From positions 1-56,447 of the forward strand of contig CALWUW010000014.1 in the NCBI GenBank assembly GCA_944384815.1: a stretch of 56,447 nt of DNA. Direction: 5' to 3'. This DNA comes from an uncultured Clostridia bacterium (GTDB taxonomy: Bacteria; Bacillota; Clostridia; Oscillospirales; Acutalibacteraceae). Numbering within the stretch: position 1 is the stretch's first letter; each line of letters begins with the position of its first letter. The notes beneath the pieces are model-generated. The model was not told where the DNA came from, did no database searches, and saw only the letters and a list, made by a program, of their open reading frames with translations. Positions 34,154-42,349 of this stretch are shown here, piece after piece. The position numbers were made by a program, and so were the translations under genes.

Positions 34154-35899
34154 TCAATACCGGCTGCGAACCACATAGGAGGTATGCAGCAATTCATGAG
34201 CCTTATGGCTTCCCGGCTCTCCCAAAAATTCTTCATACAGCTTCTTGATCTGGGAATTTTCATGGCTCTTCCGCAAAGTCATCGCCTGATCTTCGTCATA
34301 CAGAGCCTTGGCACGCAAAGCCTTTACATTGTTGAAATTCCAAACCGAGGCCGGCTGAATGGGCTGTCCGCCGCCATTGACGCATCCACCCGGGCAGCAC
34401 ATGATTTCAATGAAGTGATAATCCGCTTCTCCTTTTTTGATTCGGTCCAGAATGGCAGCCGCATTTTTCAGACCGCTGACCACTGCAACTTTCACGTCCA
34501 TACCGGCGATATGGTATACCGCTTCTTTGAAGCCTTCCGTTCCACGGATCTCCTTATATTCGATCTCTTCCACACTGCGGCCTTCCAAAACGTCCGCTGC
34601 TGTACGCAGCGCCGCTTCCATTACACCGCCTGTAGCGCCGAAAATTACGCCGGCACCGGTGAATTCACCCATAACATCATCGAATTTTTCCTCCGGCAAT
34701 TTACGGAAGTCCAGGCTGTAAAGCTGGATTAAACGAGCCAATTCCCGGGTGGTGATAGCAATATCCACATCGGCGATCTCTTCTCCGGCCGCGTTCATAT
34801 CGTCCCGCTTCACTTCGAACTTCTTGGCGGTACAGGGCATTACGCTGACCACAACGATCTTGGACGGATCAATGCCTTCTCTCTGGGCAAACCAGGTTTT
34901 CACCATGGCTCCCGTCATCTGCTGGGGAGACTTGCAGGTAGAAAGATGGGGCAAAAGCTCCGGATAATAGTGCTCGCAGAATTTGATCCAGCCGGGAGAG
35001 CAGGAAGTGATCATAGGCAGAACGCCACCATTTTTCACTCTCTCCAAAAATTCGTGGGATTCCTCCATAATGGTCAAATCGGCGCCGAAATTGGTATCAA
35101 ACACTTTATCAAAGCCCATCCGCCGCAGAGCCGCCACCATTTTTCCTTCCACATTGGTGTCGATAGGATAACCAAAGCTTTCTCCCAAAGCAGCGCGGAC
35201 AGCCGGCGCGGTCTGCACCACCACATATTTTTCCGGATCCGCCAAAGCTTCCATCACTTCGCCGCACTGGTCCCGCTCTGTCAATGCGCCGGTGGGGCAA
35301 GCCGTGATGCACTGGCCGCAGGAAACGCAGGATACCGCACCCAGCGGCTGCTCAAACATACAGCCGATATGGGTATCAAATCCACGGCTGTTGGGGCCGA
35401 TCACCGCCACATGCTGATTGGCGCAGGCAGCTACGCAGCGGCGGCACAAAATACACTTGGAATTATCCCGCACCAAGTGTAAGGTAGAATCGTCATAGGT
35501 GGAATCCGGCATGGAGCCCTCGAAGCGATCCGCTGTTTCCACGCCCAATTCCTTACACAGTGCCTGCAGTTCACAGTTCCCACTACGTTTGCAGGTCAGA
35601 CAGGACCGGTTGTGAACGGAAAGGAGCATCTCCAACGTCATTTTTCTGGATTTCAGCACCTTGGGGGTATTGGTAAACACTTCCATCCCCTCATTGACCG
35701 GGTACACACAGGAAGCCACCAGAGACCGCGCTCCTTTAACCTCCACTACACACATACGGCAGGCACCGATCTCATTGAGATCCTTCAGATAGCAAAGAGT
35801 AGGAATTTCAATTCCCGCTTCCTTTGCCGCCTGCAAAATCGTGTAATCCGCCGGCACAGAGAGGGGCATGCCGTTTATTTTAACATTCACCATATTCAT
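34154..35899 (-). CDS. hydA: Electron-bifurcating [FeFe]-hydrogenase catalytic subunit
   Basis: Forms H2 in the soluble multimeric NAD(H)- and ferredoxin-dependent hydrogenase. The 581-residue protein has, in order, a plant-type 2Fe-2S domain (residues 1-75), a His-Cys3 4Fe-4S region (HNRSCLTCKRSGNCELQALC), two 4Fe-4S ferredoxin motifs (CILCRRCVAAC and CVSCGQCITACPTGAL), and the H-cluster domain with its three signatures: TSCSPGWIKF, MPCTAKKFEVKR and MCCPGGCVNGGGQP. A small-subunit-like tail follows. It is the last gene of the operon, 20 bp after hydB. Confidence 0.96.
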   Translation of the reverse strand: MNMVNVKINGMPLSVPADYTILQAAKEAGIEIPTLCYLKDLNEIGACRMCVVEVKGARSLVASCVYPVNEGMEVFTNTPKVLKSRKMTLEMLLSVHNRSCLTCKRSGNCELQALCKELGVETADRFEGSMPDSTYDDSTLHLVRDNSKCILCRRCVAACANQHVAVIGPNSRGFDTHIGCMFEQPLGAVSCVSCGQCITACPTGALTERDQCGEVMEALADPEKYVVVQTAPAVRAALGESFGYPIDTNVEGKMVAALRRMGFDKVFDTNFGADLTIMEESHEFLERVKNGGVLPMITSCSPGWIKFCEHYYPELLPHLSTCKSPQQMTGAMVKTWFAQREGIDPSKIVVVSVMPCTAKKFEVKRDDMNAAGEEIADVDIAITTRELARLIQLYSLDFRKLPEEKFDDVMGEFTGAGVIFGATGGVMEAALRTAADVLEGRSVEEIEYKEIRGTEGFKEAVYHIAGMDVKVAVVSGLKNAAAILDRIKKGEADYHFIEIMCCPGGCVNGGGQPIQPASVWNFNNVKALRAKALYDEDQAMTLRKSHENSQIKKLYEEFLGEPGSHKAHELLHTSYVVRSRY

Positions 35900-35919
35900 T
35901 GCAGTTGGCAGCTCCTTCC

Positions 35920-37710
35920 TTATCGCTTCGAAATTGCGTCAAATTTACATTTTTCCATACAGGCGCCACACTTGATACATTTTTGTGTATCAATCACATG
36001 AGGCACCTTTACGCTGCCGCTGATAGCTCCCACCGGGCAGTTCCGGGCACAAAGCGTACAGCCGCGGCATTTCTCGGGGTCGATCACATAGTTGGTCAGA
36101 GCCTTGCAAACGCCGGCCGGGCACCGCTTTTCCGTAACATGGGCGATATACTCATCCCGGAAATACTTCAGAGTGGACAAAACCGGATTGGGGGCCGTCT
36201 GACCCAAAGCGCACAGAGAATTTTCCTTCAGGTAATAGCAAAGCTCTTCCATCCGGTCGATATCTTCCAAAGTGCCGTTTCCGCTGGTGATCTTATTGAG
36301 GATCTCCAGCAAACGGCGGGTGCCTACCCGGCAGGGCGTACATTTGCCGCAGGACTCATCCACGGTAAATTCCAGGAAGAATTTGGCAATATCCACCATG
36401 CAGGCAGTATCGTCCATAACGATCATGCCGCCGGAACCCATCATGGCGCCGATGGCTGTAAGGTTATCGTAGTCGATCTTAACGTCCATTTCCGAAGCGG
36501 GAATACATCCGCCGGAAGGGCCGCCGGTCTGGGCCGCTTTAAACGTATGCCCATCCGGAACACCGCCGCCGATTTCTTCAACAATTTCCCGAAGGGTGGT
36601 GCCCATAGGTACTTCCACCAGGCCGGTGTGTTTGATTTTTCCGCCCAAAGCAAACACTTTGGTGCCGGCGGAACGCTCCGTACCAATGGAGCGGAACCAT
36701 TCCGGACCGTTGAGAATGATCTGGGTCACATTGGCCCAGGTTTCCACGTTGTTTAAAATGGTAGGCTTCTGAAACAATCCCTTAAGAGCTGGGAATGGAG
36801 GCCGAGGCCGGGGTTCACCGCGCTTTCCTTCGATAGAAGTCATCAAGGCTGTTTCTTCGCCGCATACAAAGGCGCCGGCGCCCAAACGAAGGCTGATGTC
36901 AAAATCAAAGCCGGTGCCGAAAATATCTTTACCCAGCAATCCGTATTCGTGTGCCTGATCAATGGCGATCTGCAGCCGTTTTACGGCGATGGGGTATTCC
37001 GCACGGATATAGATGTAGCCCTGAGAAGCCCCGATAGCATATCCCGCAATGGCCATGGATTCCAGAACCACGTGGGGATCGCCTTCCAGGATGGAACGGT
37101 CCATAAACGCGCCCGGGTCACCTTCGTCCGCATTGCAGCAGACATATTTCTGGTCCGCCGCATTGGCCGCCGCAAAACTCCACTTCAGACCGGTGGGGAA
37201 ACCGGCGCCGCCGCGTCCCCGCAGGCCGGAAGCTTTCATTACGTCGATTACTTCCTGGGGCGTCATTTCCGTAAGGACTTTTCCCAAAGCCTTGTAGCCA
37301 TCCACCGCTATGTATTCATCAATGTTTTCCGGATTGATCACGCCGCAGTTCCGCAGAGCAATTCTCTTCTGCTTGGAATAGAACGGCGTTTCATTCAGGG
37401 ATTTGACAGCCTGGTCGTCCACCACCGTTTCTTGATACAGAAGCCGCTTAACGATACGACCTTTCAGCAAATGCTCCTCCACAATTTCCGGGATATCCTC
37501 CGGCTTCACCATGCTGTAAAAGGAGCCTTCCGGATAAATAATCATAATGGGCCCCAATGCGCACAAGCCGAAGCAGCCCGTCCGGATCACGTTCACTTCT
37601 TTTTCCAGCCCCTGGGCTTTGATTTCTTCTTTTAAGCGCTGAATAATCAGCTCGCTGTTTGAGGAAGTACATCCGGTGCCTCCGCAAACCAGTACGTTTG
37701 AACGATACAT
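35920..37710 (-). CDS. hydB: Hydrogenase NADH-binding subunit HydB (NuoF-like)
   Basis: The flavoprotein subunit of the bifurcating hydrogenase, 596 residues, carrying FMN and the NAD(H) site. An N-terminal thioredoxin-like 2Fe-2S domain has VCGGTGCTSSNS. The NuoF core has GLRGRGGAGFPTGLKW and GAFVCGEETALMTSIEG, with the 4Fe-4S ligands in ESCGKCTPCRVGTRRLLEI. Two C-terminal ferredoxin motifs follow, CRGCTLCARNCPVGAI and CIKCGACMEKCKFDAI. The extra ferredoxin tail distinguishes it from complex I NuoF. It lies between the small 2Fe-2S protein gene and hydA. Confidence 0.96.
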   Translation of the reverse strand: MYRSNVLVCGGTGCTSSNSELIIQRLKEEIKAQGLEKEVNVIRTGCFGLCALGPIMIIYPEGSFYSMVKPEDIPEIVEEHLLKGRIVKRLLYQETVVDDQAVKSLNETPFYSKQKRIALRNCGVINPENIDEYIAVDGYKALGKVLTEMTPQEVIDVMKASGLRGRGGAGFPTGLKWSFAAANAADQKYVCCNADEGDPGAFMDRSILEGDPHVVLESMAIAGYAIGASQGYIYIRAEYPIAVKRLQIAIDQAHEYGLLGKDIFGTGFDFDISLRLGAGAFVCGEETALMTSIEGKRGEPRPRPPFPALKGLFQKPTILNNVETWANVTQIILNGPEWFRSIGTERSAGTKVFALGGKIKHTGLVEVPMGTTLREIVEEIGGGVPDGHTFKAAQTGGPSGGCIPASEMDVKIDYDNLTAIGAMMGSGGMIVMDDTACMVDIAKFFLEFTVDESCGKCTPCRVGTRRLLEILNKITSGNGTLEDIDRMEELCYYLKENSLCALGQTAPNPVLSTLKYFRDEYIAHVTEKRCPAGVCKALTNYVIDPEKCRGCTLCARNCPVGAISGSVKVPHVIDTQKCIKCGACMEKCKFDAISKR

Positions 37711-37722
37711 GTTACAGCCTCC

Positions 37723-38094
37723 TTAGTTGGAACCGGCGCCAATGGTGAACTCCGTCACCACATTGCCGTTTACCAGATGATCGTTAACCACCCGAACCGC
37801 TTTTTCCGGCGTCATTTTCACGTAGGTGACTTTGCTTCCGTCCGCCGATACCACTTCCACCACAGGTTCATACTGGCAGATCCCGATGCATCCTGTCTGG
37901 GTCACCATCACATTATGCAGATCCCGCTTGGCAACTTCCTCCACAAAAGCACTGAGGACCGGGCGGGCTCCCGCAGCGATCCCGCAGGTGGCCATGCCTA
38001 CCTGTACACGAAATTCCACGTTTTCCTCGGAACGTAAGCCGATCTGTGCCCGAGCCTTATCCCGGATGGCCTGCAATTCTGCCAACGACTTCAT
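37723..38094 (-). CDS. Thioredoxin-like 2Fe-2S ferredoxin of the hydrogenase operon
   Basis: A 123-residue protein with the thioredoxin-like 2Fe-2S fold. Its four candidate ligands are Cys in ATCGIAAGA near residue 37 and in TQTGCIGICQYEP near residues 87-91, although only three cysteines fall in the usual pattern. It resembles the N-terminal domain of HydB. Its start overlaps the end of the ATPase gene by 4 bp and its stop is 12 bp before hydB. An electron relay or assembly role within the hydrogenase complex is inferred. Confidence 0.85.
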   Translation of the reverse strand: MKSLAELQAIRDKARAQIGLRSEENVEFRVQVGMATCGIAAGARPVLSAFVEEVAKRDLHNVMVTQTGCIGICQYEPVVEVVSADGSKVTYVKMTPEKAVRVVNDHLVNGNVVTEFTIGAGSN

Positions 38095-38651
38095 ATCTCA
38101 TTTCCTCCTTCGATGTCTTCCATATGTTCTTTTAAATAGTCTCTCAGCCACTGAGAGACTTCCGGAGCGTTCAGCGGCGTTTCCTCGCCCAACAAATTCC
38201 GAAGCTCCCGGGTATCCAGAACAAATTCCCGCTGCCCTTTTTTCCGGAGAAAGACAAAATCCCGATCCGGATTACAAGTGATCAGCAAATGAACAACGCC
38301 TCCAATATCTCCCAAGGGGATCATATCCACATGGGAAGGAACAAATTCTGCCTGAAGGGATGTTCCCTTCCCTTTTTCGGAACGGATGGAAAAAGAACCG
38401 CCCGTCATTTCCGCTTCCATTTTGAAAAGAGGGATCCCCATTCCCACCTTTCGGGTGGTCCGGGTGGTATAAAAAGGATCCACCACGCTTTGCACCTGCT
38501 CCGGCGTCATGCCGCAGCCGTTATCTTCCACAAGGATCCGAAGCCGGTCTGCTTCCAGATCCTCTTCCACGGAAATCCGAATCAAAGCGGCTTTGGCGGA
38601 AATGGAATTCTGGGCAATATCCATCACGTTTAATGCCAACTCACGCATTGC
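38091..38651 (-). CDS. HATPase_c (anti-sigma/histidine-kinase-like) ATP-binding protein
   Basis: A 186-residue GHKL-fold protein without a dimerisation or phospho-acceptor domain. The N-box is MRELALNVMDIAQNSISAKA; the G1 box is VEDNGCGMTPEQV and the later boxes are TTRKVGMGIPLFK and GKGTSLQAEF. Similar genes are found in clostridial hydrogenase operons, with unknown function. The ATG at 38651 overlaps the nuoE-type stop by 11 bp; the upstream frame runs inside that gene and has no ribosome site of its own. Its stop overlaps the next gene by 4 bp, so translation is coupled throughout. Confidence 0.85.
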   Translation of the reverse strand, partial: AMRELALNVMDIAQNSISAKAALIRISVEEDLEADRLRILVEDNGCGMTPEQVQSVVDPFYTTRTTRKVGMGIPLFKMEAEMTGGSFSIRSEKGKGTSLQAEFVPSHVDMIPLGDIGGVVHLLITCNPDRDFVFLRKKGQREFVLDTRELRNLLGEETPLNAPEVSQWLRDYLKEHMEDIEGGNEI

Positions 38652-39147
38652 CGGATTTATATTTTTCCAGAATGCCGTCCACATCTTCCGGAACCAGGCG
38701 GCCATACACTTCGTCGTTAATGGTCATAACCGGCGCCAATCCACAGGCTCCGATGCAGCGGCAAGCCGTAAGGGAAAACAAACCATCCGCCGTACATTCC
38801 TCCGGCTGGATCCCTAGATTCTTTGTGATCTGCTCCAGAACCGCCGCCGCGCCTTTTACATAACAGGCTGTCCCCAAACATACGGAAACGTTATATTTTC
38901 CTTTGGGTGTCAGCGAAAACTGGGAATAGAACGTAGAAACGCCGAACACTTCCTCCAAAGGCACTTCCAAACCTTTTGCGATCATTGTCTGCACTTCCAC
39001 AGGCAGATACCCATAAATTTCCTGGGCTTCCTGCAAGCAAGGCATAATGGATCCTTTTTCGTTCTTATGCCGCGCAATAACGGCTTTCAGCTTTTCTTCC
39101 TGCTCCGGCGTACCGGAAAAGGGCAGGTTACTGATTTTCTTTTGCAT
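38641..39147 (-). CDS. Hydrogenase NuoE-like 2Fe-2S subunit
   Basis: The small 2Fe-2S subunit of the bifurcating hydrogenase (HydC type), 168 residues. The N-terminal helical part contains NEKGSIMPCLQEAQEIYGYL. The thioredoxin-like domain binds 2Fe-2S through the cysteines in VCLGTACYVKG and CRCIGACGLAPVM, the classic four-Cys NuoE pattern. It is the first gene of the operon, with a promoter about 130 bp upstream. Together with hydB and hydA it would form the NADH- and ferredoxin-linked complex. Confidence 0.94.
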   Translation of the reverse strand: MQKKISNLPFSGTPEQEEKLKAVIARHKNEKGSIMPCLQEAQEIYGYLPVEVQTMIAKGLEVPLEEVFGVSTFYSQFSLTPKGKYNVSVCLGTACYVKGAAAVLEQITKNLGIQPEECTADGLFSLTACRCIGACGLAPVMTINDEVYGRLVPEDVDGILEKYKSGNA

Positions 39148-39273
39148 TACTGCTTCCTCCCTAACAGACTTTCTAATGTTTTCTGAAAAAGCCCGGCATT
39201 TTTTCGGCTCCCCATCCCTTCTTTTTGCATAAAATTCCTAAAAATGCAGGGCTTGCACCTACCTACAAAGTTC

Positions 39274-39302
39274 AGTATATCATAACTTTCCGTTAAAATC
39301 CA
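39274..39302 (-). promoter_or_regulatory. Promoter of the hydrogenase operon
   Basis: On the minus strand TGGATT (39302-39297) and an extended -10 (TGa then TATACT, 39279-39274) are separated by 17 bp. It lies ~130 bp before the nuoE-type start. Confidence 0.6.
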
Positions 39303-39548
39303 GAAAATTATGTTCGTTTCTGTTAAAAATTATTCAAATTCATCCCGTTTTTTAAGCAAAATAATAACAAAGTTTTTTTCATAAAAGTCCGCTTTTTTTG
39401 CATTATATTTCTATTTTCTAAGTCTTTTTTCACAAATTGACGATCTTGATAAAAAATCATTCTCACATCCAACGTATTTCACGAAGTGCTATTGTTAAAA
39501 AAACGACAATCTTGCTGTGTTTGCTGCTTTTCTCGCAAATAAAACTTC

Positions 39549-39581
39549 TTGAAATCCTATTATCCTTGTAGTATGATAGGA
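39549..39581 (+). promoter_or_regulatory. Promoter and candidate operator of the Rrf2 gene
   Basis: TTGAAA (39549-39554) and TATGAT (39572-39577) are separated by 17 bp. An inverted repeat TCCTAT (39555-39560)...ATAGGA (39576-39581) sits inside the promoter, as expected for an autoregulatory Rrf2 site. Confidence 0.7.
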
Positions 39582-39598
39582 ATAAGGAGGAGAAATGT

Positions 39599-40024
39599 AT
39601 GCTGATTTCTACAAAAGGGCGTTATGCCCTTCGCGTTATGGTGGAACTGGCCGGTTTTGAAAAAGAAGTGTATGTCCCCTTAAAACAGATCGCAGACCGG
39701 CAAAATATTTCGGAAAAATATTTGGAAAGCATTCTGGTGATTCTGACCAAAGCCGGCATGATCGACGGCCTTCGGGGCAGAAACGGGGGATACCGGCTGA
39801 ACCGGGACGCCTCCCAGTATCATATAGGGGAAATTCTTCGCCTAACGGAGCCTTCTCTGGCCCCTGTGGCTTGTCTTTCCTGCGGGTCCAATCCCTGTGA
39901 AAACGCCTCTTCCTGCAAAACACTTCCCATGTGGAAAAAGCTGCAGACCCTCATCGGTGAATATCTGGACAGTGTTTCGCTGGCGGATCTTCTGGAACCC
40001 GGTTCTCCGAAATTTTTAGAATAG
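39599..40024 (+). CDS. Rrf2-family regulator with four-cysteine cluster motif
   Basis: A 141-residue winged-helix regulator of the Rrf2 family (IscR/CymR/NsrR group). The DNA-binding part includes STKGRYALRVMVELA and ISEKYLESILVILTKAGMI, and the wing GLRGRNGGYRL. Cys92, Cys95, Cys100 and Cys106 resemble the cluster ligands of IscR, so Fe-S or redox sensing is plausible. AAGGAGG lies 8 nt before the ATG. It directly precedes cysK, whose promoter shares TAGG/CCTA half-sites with its own, so control of cysteine synthesis is inferred. Confidence 0.9.
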   Translation: MLISTKGRYALRVMVELAGFEKEVYVPLKQIADRQNISEKYLESILVILTKAGMIDGLRGRNGGYRLNRDASQYHIGEILRLTEPSLAPVACLSCGSNPCENASSCKTLPMWKKLQTLIGEYLDSVSLADLLEPGSPKFLE

Positions 40025-40069
40025 CCCTTCCGGACACTGCTTACAGCTTACAGAGTGTCCTTTTTCCTG

Positions 40070-40098
40070 TTGACAAAAGGCGGATAGGTTTATATACT
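40070..40098 (+). promoter_or_regulatory. Sigma-A promoter of cysK
   Basis: TTGACA (40070-40075) and TATACT (40093-40098) are separated by exactly 17 bp. It starts about 45 bp after the Rrf2 stop, so cysK has its own transcript with a ~120-nt leader. Confidence 0.85.
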
Positions 40099-40128
40099 TC
40101 AATTACCTACTAATGCGATAGGTTTATA
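40083..40128 (+). promoter_or_regulatory. Candidate Rrf2 binding region at cysK
   Basis: An exact 12-bp direct repeat, GATAGGTTTATA, occurs at 40083-40094 (overlapping the -10) and 40117-40128. Between them lies the inverted half-site ACCTA (40105-40109). The TAGG/CCTA halves match those in the Rrf2 promoter. Confidence 0.65.
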
Positions 40129-40223
40129 GCAAATTTCCACTTGTGAAACGGTTCTTTCCCATTTTTGAAGATGGTTTTACGATTCCTATTGATACTTTCT
40201 CAAAAAATAAGGAGGTTTCGAAA

Positions 40224-41159
40224 ATGCCCGAAACGATTTATACCAGCTCTCATCAACTGATTGGCAATACGCCTCTGCTGGAACTTACCCATACCGAGGA
40301 AGCAGAAAATCTTTCCGCAAAAATCTTTGCCAAACTGGAATATTTCAATCTCACCGGCTCTGTCAAAGACCGGATCGCCAAATCCATGGTAGAAGACGCC
40401 GAAGCTAAAGGTCTCCTGAAAAAGGGATCGGTGATCATTGAGCCTTCCAGCGGAAATACAGGCATTGGGTTTGCCGCTGTAGCTTCTTCCAAAGGGTACC
40501 GCATGATCGTTACCATGCCGGAAACCATGTCTGTAGAACGGCGCCGCCTTCTAAAGGCATACGGAGCAGAGGTAGTCCTTACAGAAGGCTCCAGGGGCAT
40601 GAAAGGCGCCATTGAAAAAGCGGAGGAGCTGGCCCGGGAAATCCCGGAAAGTTTCCTCCCCCGTCAATTTTCCAACCCTGCCAATCCGGACGCCCATCGA
40701 AACGGCACCGGCCCGGAAATTTGGAGGGATACACAGGGAAACGTGGATATTTTTATAGCCGGCGTGGGGACGGGAGGAACTATTACCGGCGTGGGGGAAT
40801 ATTTGAAAGAAAAGAATCCGGAAATTCAAATCGTCGCTGTGGAACCGGCTTCTTCTCCCGTCCTTTCCGGCGGAGCTCCCGGCGCTCATAAGATTCAGGG
40901 GATCGGCGCCGGATTTGCTCCGGATGTGCTGAACCGGCAAATCTATCAGCAGATCCTTCCTGTAAGCAATGAAGACGCGCTCTCCACCGCCAAATCCATC
41001 TGCCGTAGAGAAGGGATCCTGGTGGGGATCTCCTCCGGCGCGGCCGCCTGGGCTGCCATAACCCTGGCGAAACAGCCGGAAAATTGGGACAAGCGCATCG
41101 TGGTTTTGTTTCCAGACAGCGGAGACCGTTATTTCTCTACCGACCTGTTTGGGGAATGA
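40224..41159 (+). CDS. cysK: Cysteine synthase (O-acetylserine sulfhydrylase)
   Basis: Makes L-cysteine from O-acetylserine and sulfide with pyridoxal phosphate. The 311-residue protein has the PLP lysine in FNLTGSVKDRIAKSM near residue 42, the substrate loop PSSGNTGIGFA near residue 74, the phosphate-binding GVGTGGTITGVGEYL near residue 177 and GISSGAAAWAA near residue 265. The ATG at 40224 follows AAGGAGG; the frame is open to 40143 but the added residues have no family match. It is controlled by its own promoter with Rrf2-like half-sites, and serC/serA nearby provide the serine precursor. Confidence 0.96.
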   Translation: MPETIYTSSHQLIGNTPLLELTHTEEAENLSAKIFAKLEYFNLTGSVKDRIAKSMVEDAEAKGLLKKGSVIIEPSSGNTGIGFAAVASSKGYRMIVTMPETMSVERRRLLKAYGAEVVLTEGSRGMKGAIEKAEELAREIPESFLPRQFSNPANPDAHRNGTGPEIWRDTQGNVDIFIAGVGTGGTITGVGEYLKEKNPEIQIVAVEPASSPVLSGGAPGAHKIQGIGAGFAPDVLNRQIYQQILPVSNEDALSTAKSICRREGILVGISSGAAAWAAITLAKQPENWDKRIVVLFPDSGDRYFSTDLFGE

Positions 41160-41181
41160 TGTTCCATACGATTTGCTGGGT

Positions 41182-41226
41182 AAAAAAAGGACTTACAGCC
41201 TCACTCCGGCTGTAAGTCCTTTTTTA
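41182..41226. terminator. Bidirectional terminator between cysK and PHP gene
   Basis: An 18-bp perfect stem (41183-41200 with 41208-41225) with A- and T-tracts separates the two convergent units. Confidence 0.93.
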
Positions 41227-41258
41227 TATTCTCCATTGCACCTTGCTCTGCCTTCCGT

Positions 41259-41996
41259 CTATTCCCGTCCCCAGGGGACGGTTATATCCCCGTTTAATAC
41301 TTCCATCAGGCATTCCGGCGAAAGCTCCGGAAGATCCAGCCAAGGGGCAGGATCCTGCATGGTTTCCAAAGAATGGGCATCGGAATCTAAAAGCAGCAGC
41401 ATAGATTCCAAAGCCGGGCACTGCTTTAAGAGCTTGGGAATATCCCCTCTGGCTGTAATTTCCGCAGCGCAAAATCCAGCTTCCTCCGGAAGCGTTCCCA
41501 AACTGGCCAAAAGGCTGTAGGATCCTTTGTCAATATGGGCCGGGAACGCCGCACCTCCCAGTTTGCGGGCAAACGACGCCCCCTCACAGGCGGAAATATC
41601 CGCCGCCGCAATGAGAAGATTCCTTTCTTCATCCAGAAATCGATCCTCTTCATCCAGCACCAGCTGCCGGCCGAAAATATCCGGCCGGTTGGGAATGGGA
41701 AGCCTGCGCTGTTCCACATACTCCTGAAACAGCAAAGCCTGCTCCACAGAAGGAAACAGGCACACCATGTGGGCTTCCTCGTTGGTGCACAGTTCCATTC
41801 CCGGTATCACGCAGATTCCCGCCCGTTTTCCCGCTTCCACTGCCGCAGGCACATTCCGGCAGGAATTATGATCTGTAAGAGCGATCATCTGAAATCCCAG
41901 CAAAGCCGCCATGTTCACGATATTGCAGGGAGTCATTTCCTCATCGCCGCAAGGGGATAAGCAGGAATGAAGGTGCAAATCATACTGCACCTTCAT
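41259..41996 (-). CDS. PHP-domain metal-dependent phosphoesterase
   Basis: A 245-residue protein of the PHP family (histidinol phosphatase/polymerase type). Metal ligands are visible in YDLHLHSCLSPCGD at the N-terminus, IALTDHNSC near residue 41, VIPGMELCTNEEAHMVCLFP near residues 64-83, FPAHIDKGSYS near residue 153 and LDSDAHSLETM near residue 205. Family members hydrolyse phosphate esters or nucleotides; the substrate is unknown. The ATG overlaps the DRTGG gene stop in ATGA. It is the last gene of the HydS-like operon, so a signalling role is possible. Confidence 0.9.
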   Translation of the reverse strand: MKVQYDLHLHSCLSPCGDEEMTPCNIVNMAALLGFQMIALTDHNSCRNVPAAVEAGKRAGICVIPGMELCTNEEAHMVCLFPSVEQALLFQEYVEQRRLPIPNRPDIFGRQLVLDEEDRFLDEERNLLIAAADISACEGASFARKLGGAAFPAHIDKGSYSLLASLGTLPEEAGFCAAEITARGDIPKLLKQCPALESMLLLLDSDAHSLETMQDPAPWLDLPELSPECLMEVLNGDITVPWGRE

Positions 41997-42349
41997 TTTT
42001 CTTCCTCCCGGAGCCATTCTCCCAGCCGGAGAGCGGTTTCGTACGCCCCCTGCTCTACTCGCAAAATGCAGATTCCCTCCGTTTCCGCCCGGCTTTCCGC
42101 ATTTTTATCCAGGGGCGCATTGTCTGTCAAAACAATGCAGGCGCCGTCTTTCAGGGAACAGACCGCTACGGCGTTCAGATTCCCCATCACCGTCATCCAG
42201 GCTGCGCCTTCCGGCAGCCGGGCCATTGCCCAGCTGAGAAGATCGCACACATATCCCGTCTGGATTTCCCGGTCCAAGTCCCCCTGCACCAGGCACTCCG
42301 CCTGTAAAAATTCCGCCAGATCCCGGACTTGCTTTTTCTCTTTTTTCAT
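41993..42349 (-). CDS. DRTGG-like domain protein (second copy)
   Basis: A 118-residue protein resembling the DRTGG fold found near CBS domains and in phosphotransacetylases. The layout follows the other copy at 44201-44551: an N-terminal helix (VRDLAEFLQAECLVQGD), a DREIQTGYVCDLLSWAM segment, and a C-terminal alternating alpha/beta part ending LRLGEWLREEEK. Identity to the other copy is low but the segment order is the same. Start and stop both overlap neighbours by 4 bp (ATGA). Function unknown; ligand-binding is guessed from the fold. Confidence 0.75.
   Translation of the reverse strand: MKKEKKQVRDLAEFLQAECLVQGDLDREIQTGYVCDLLSWAMARLPEGAAWMTVMGNLNAVAVCSLKDGACIVLTDNAPLDKNAESRAETEGICILRVEQGAYETALRLGEWLREEEK

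Larger units (their letters stand above)
39148..39598. other. Non-coding gap between hydrogenase operon and Rrf2 gene
   Basis: This 451-bp AT-rich gap separates two divergent units. It contains the hydrogenase promoter (39274-39302, minus) and the rrf2 promoter (39549-39577, plus). No gene or stable structured RNA is apparent. Confidence 0.7.
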
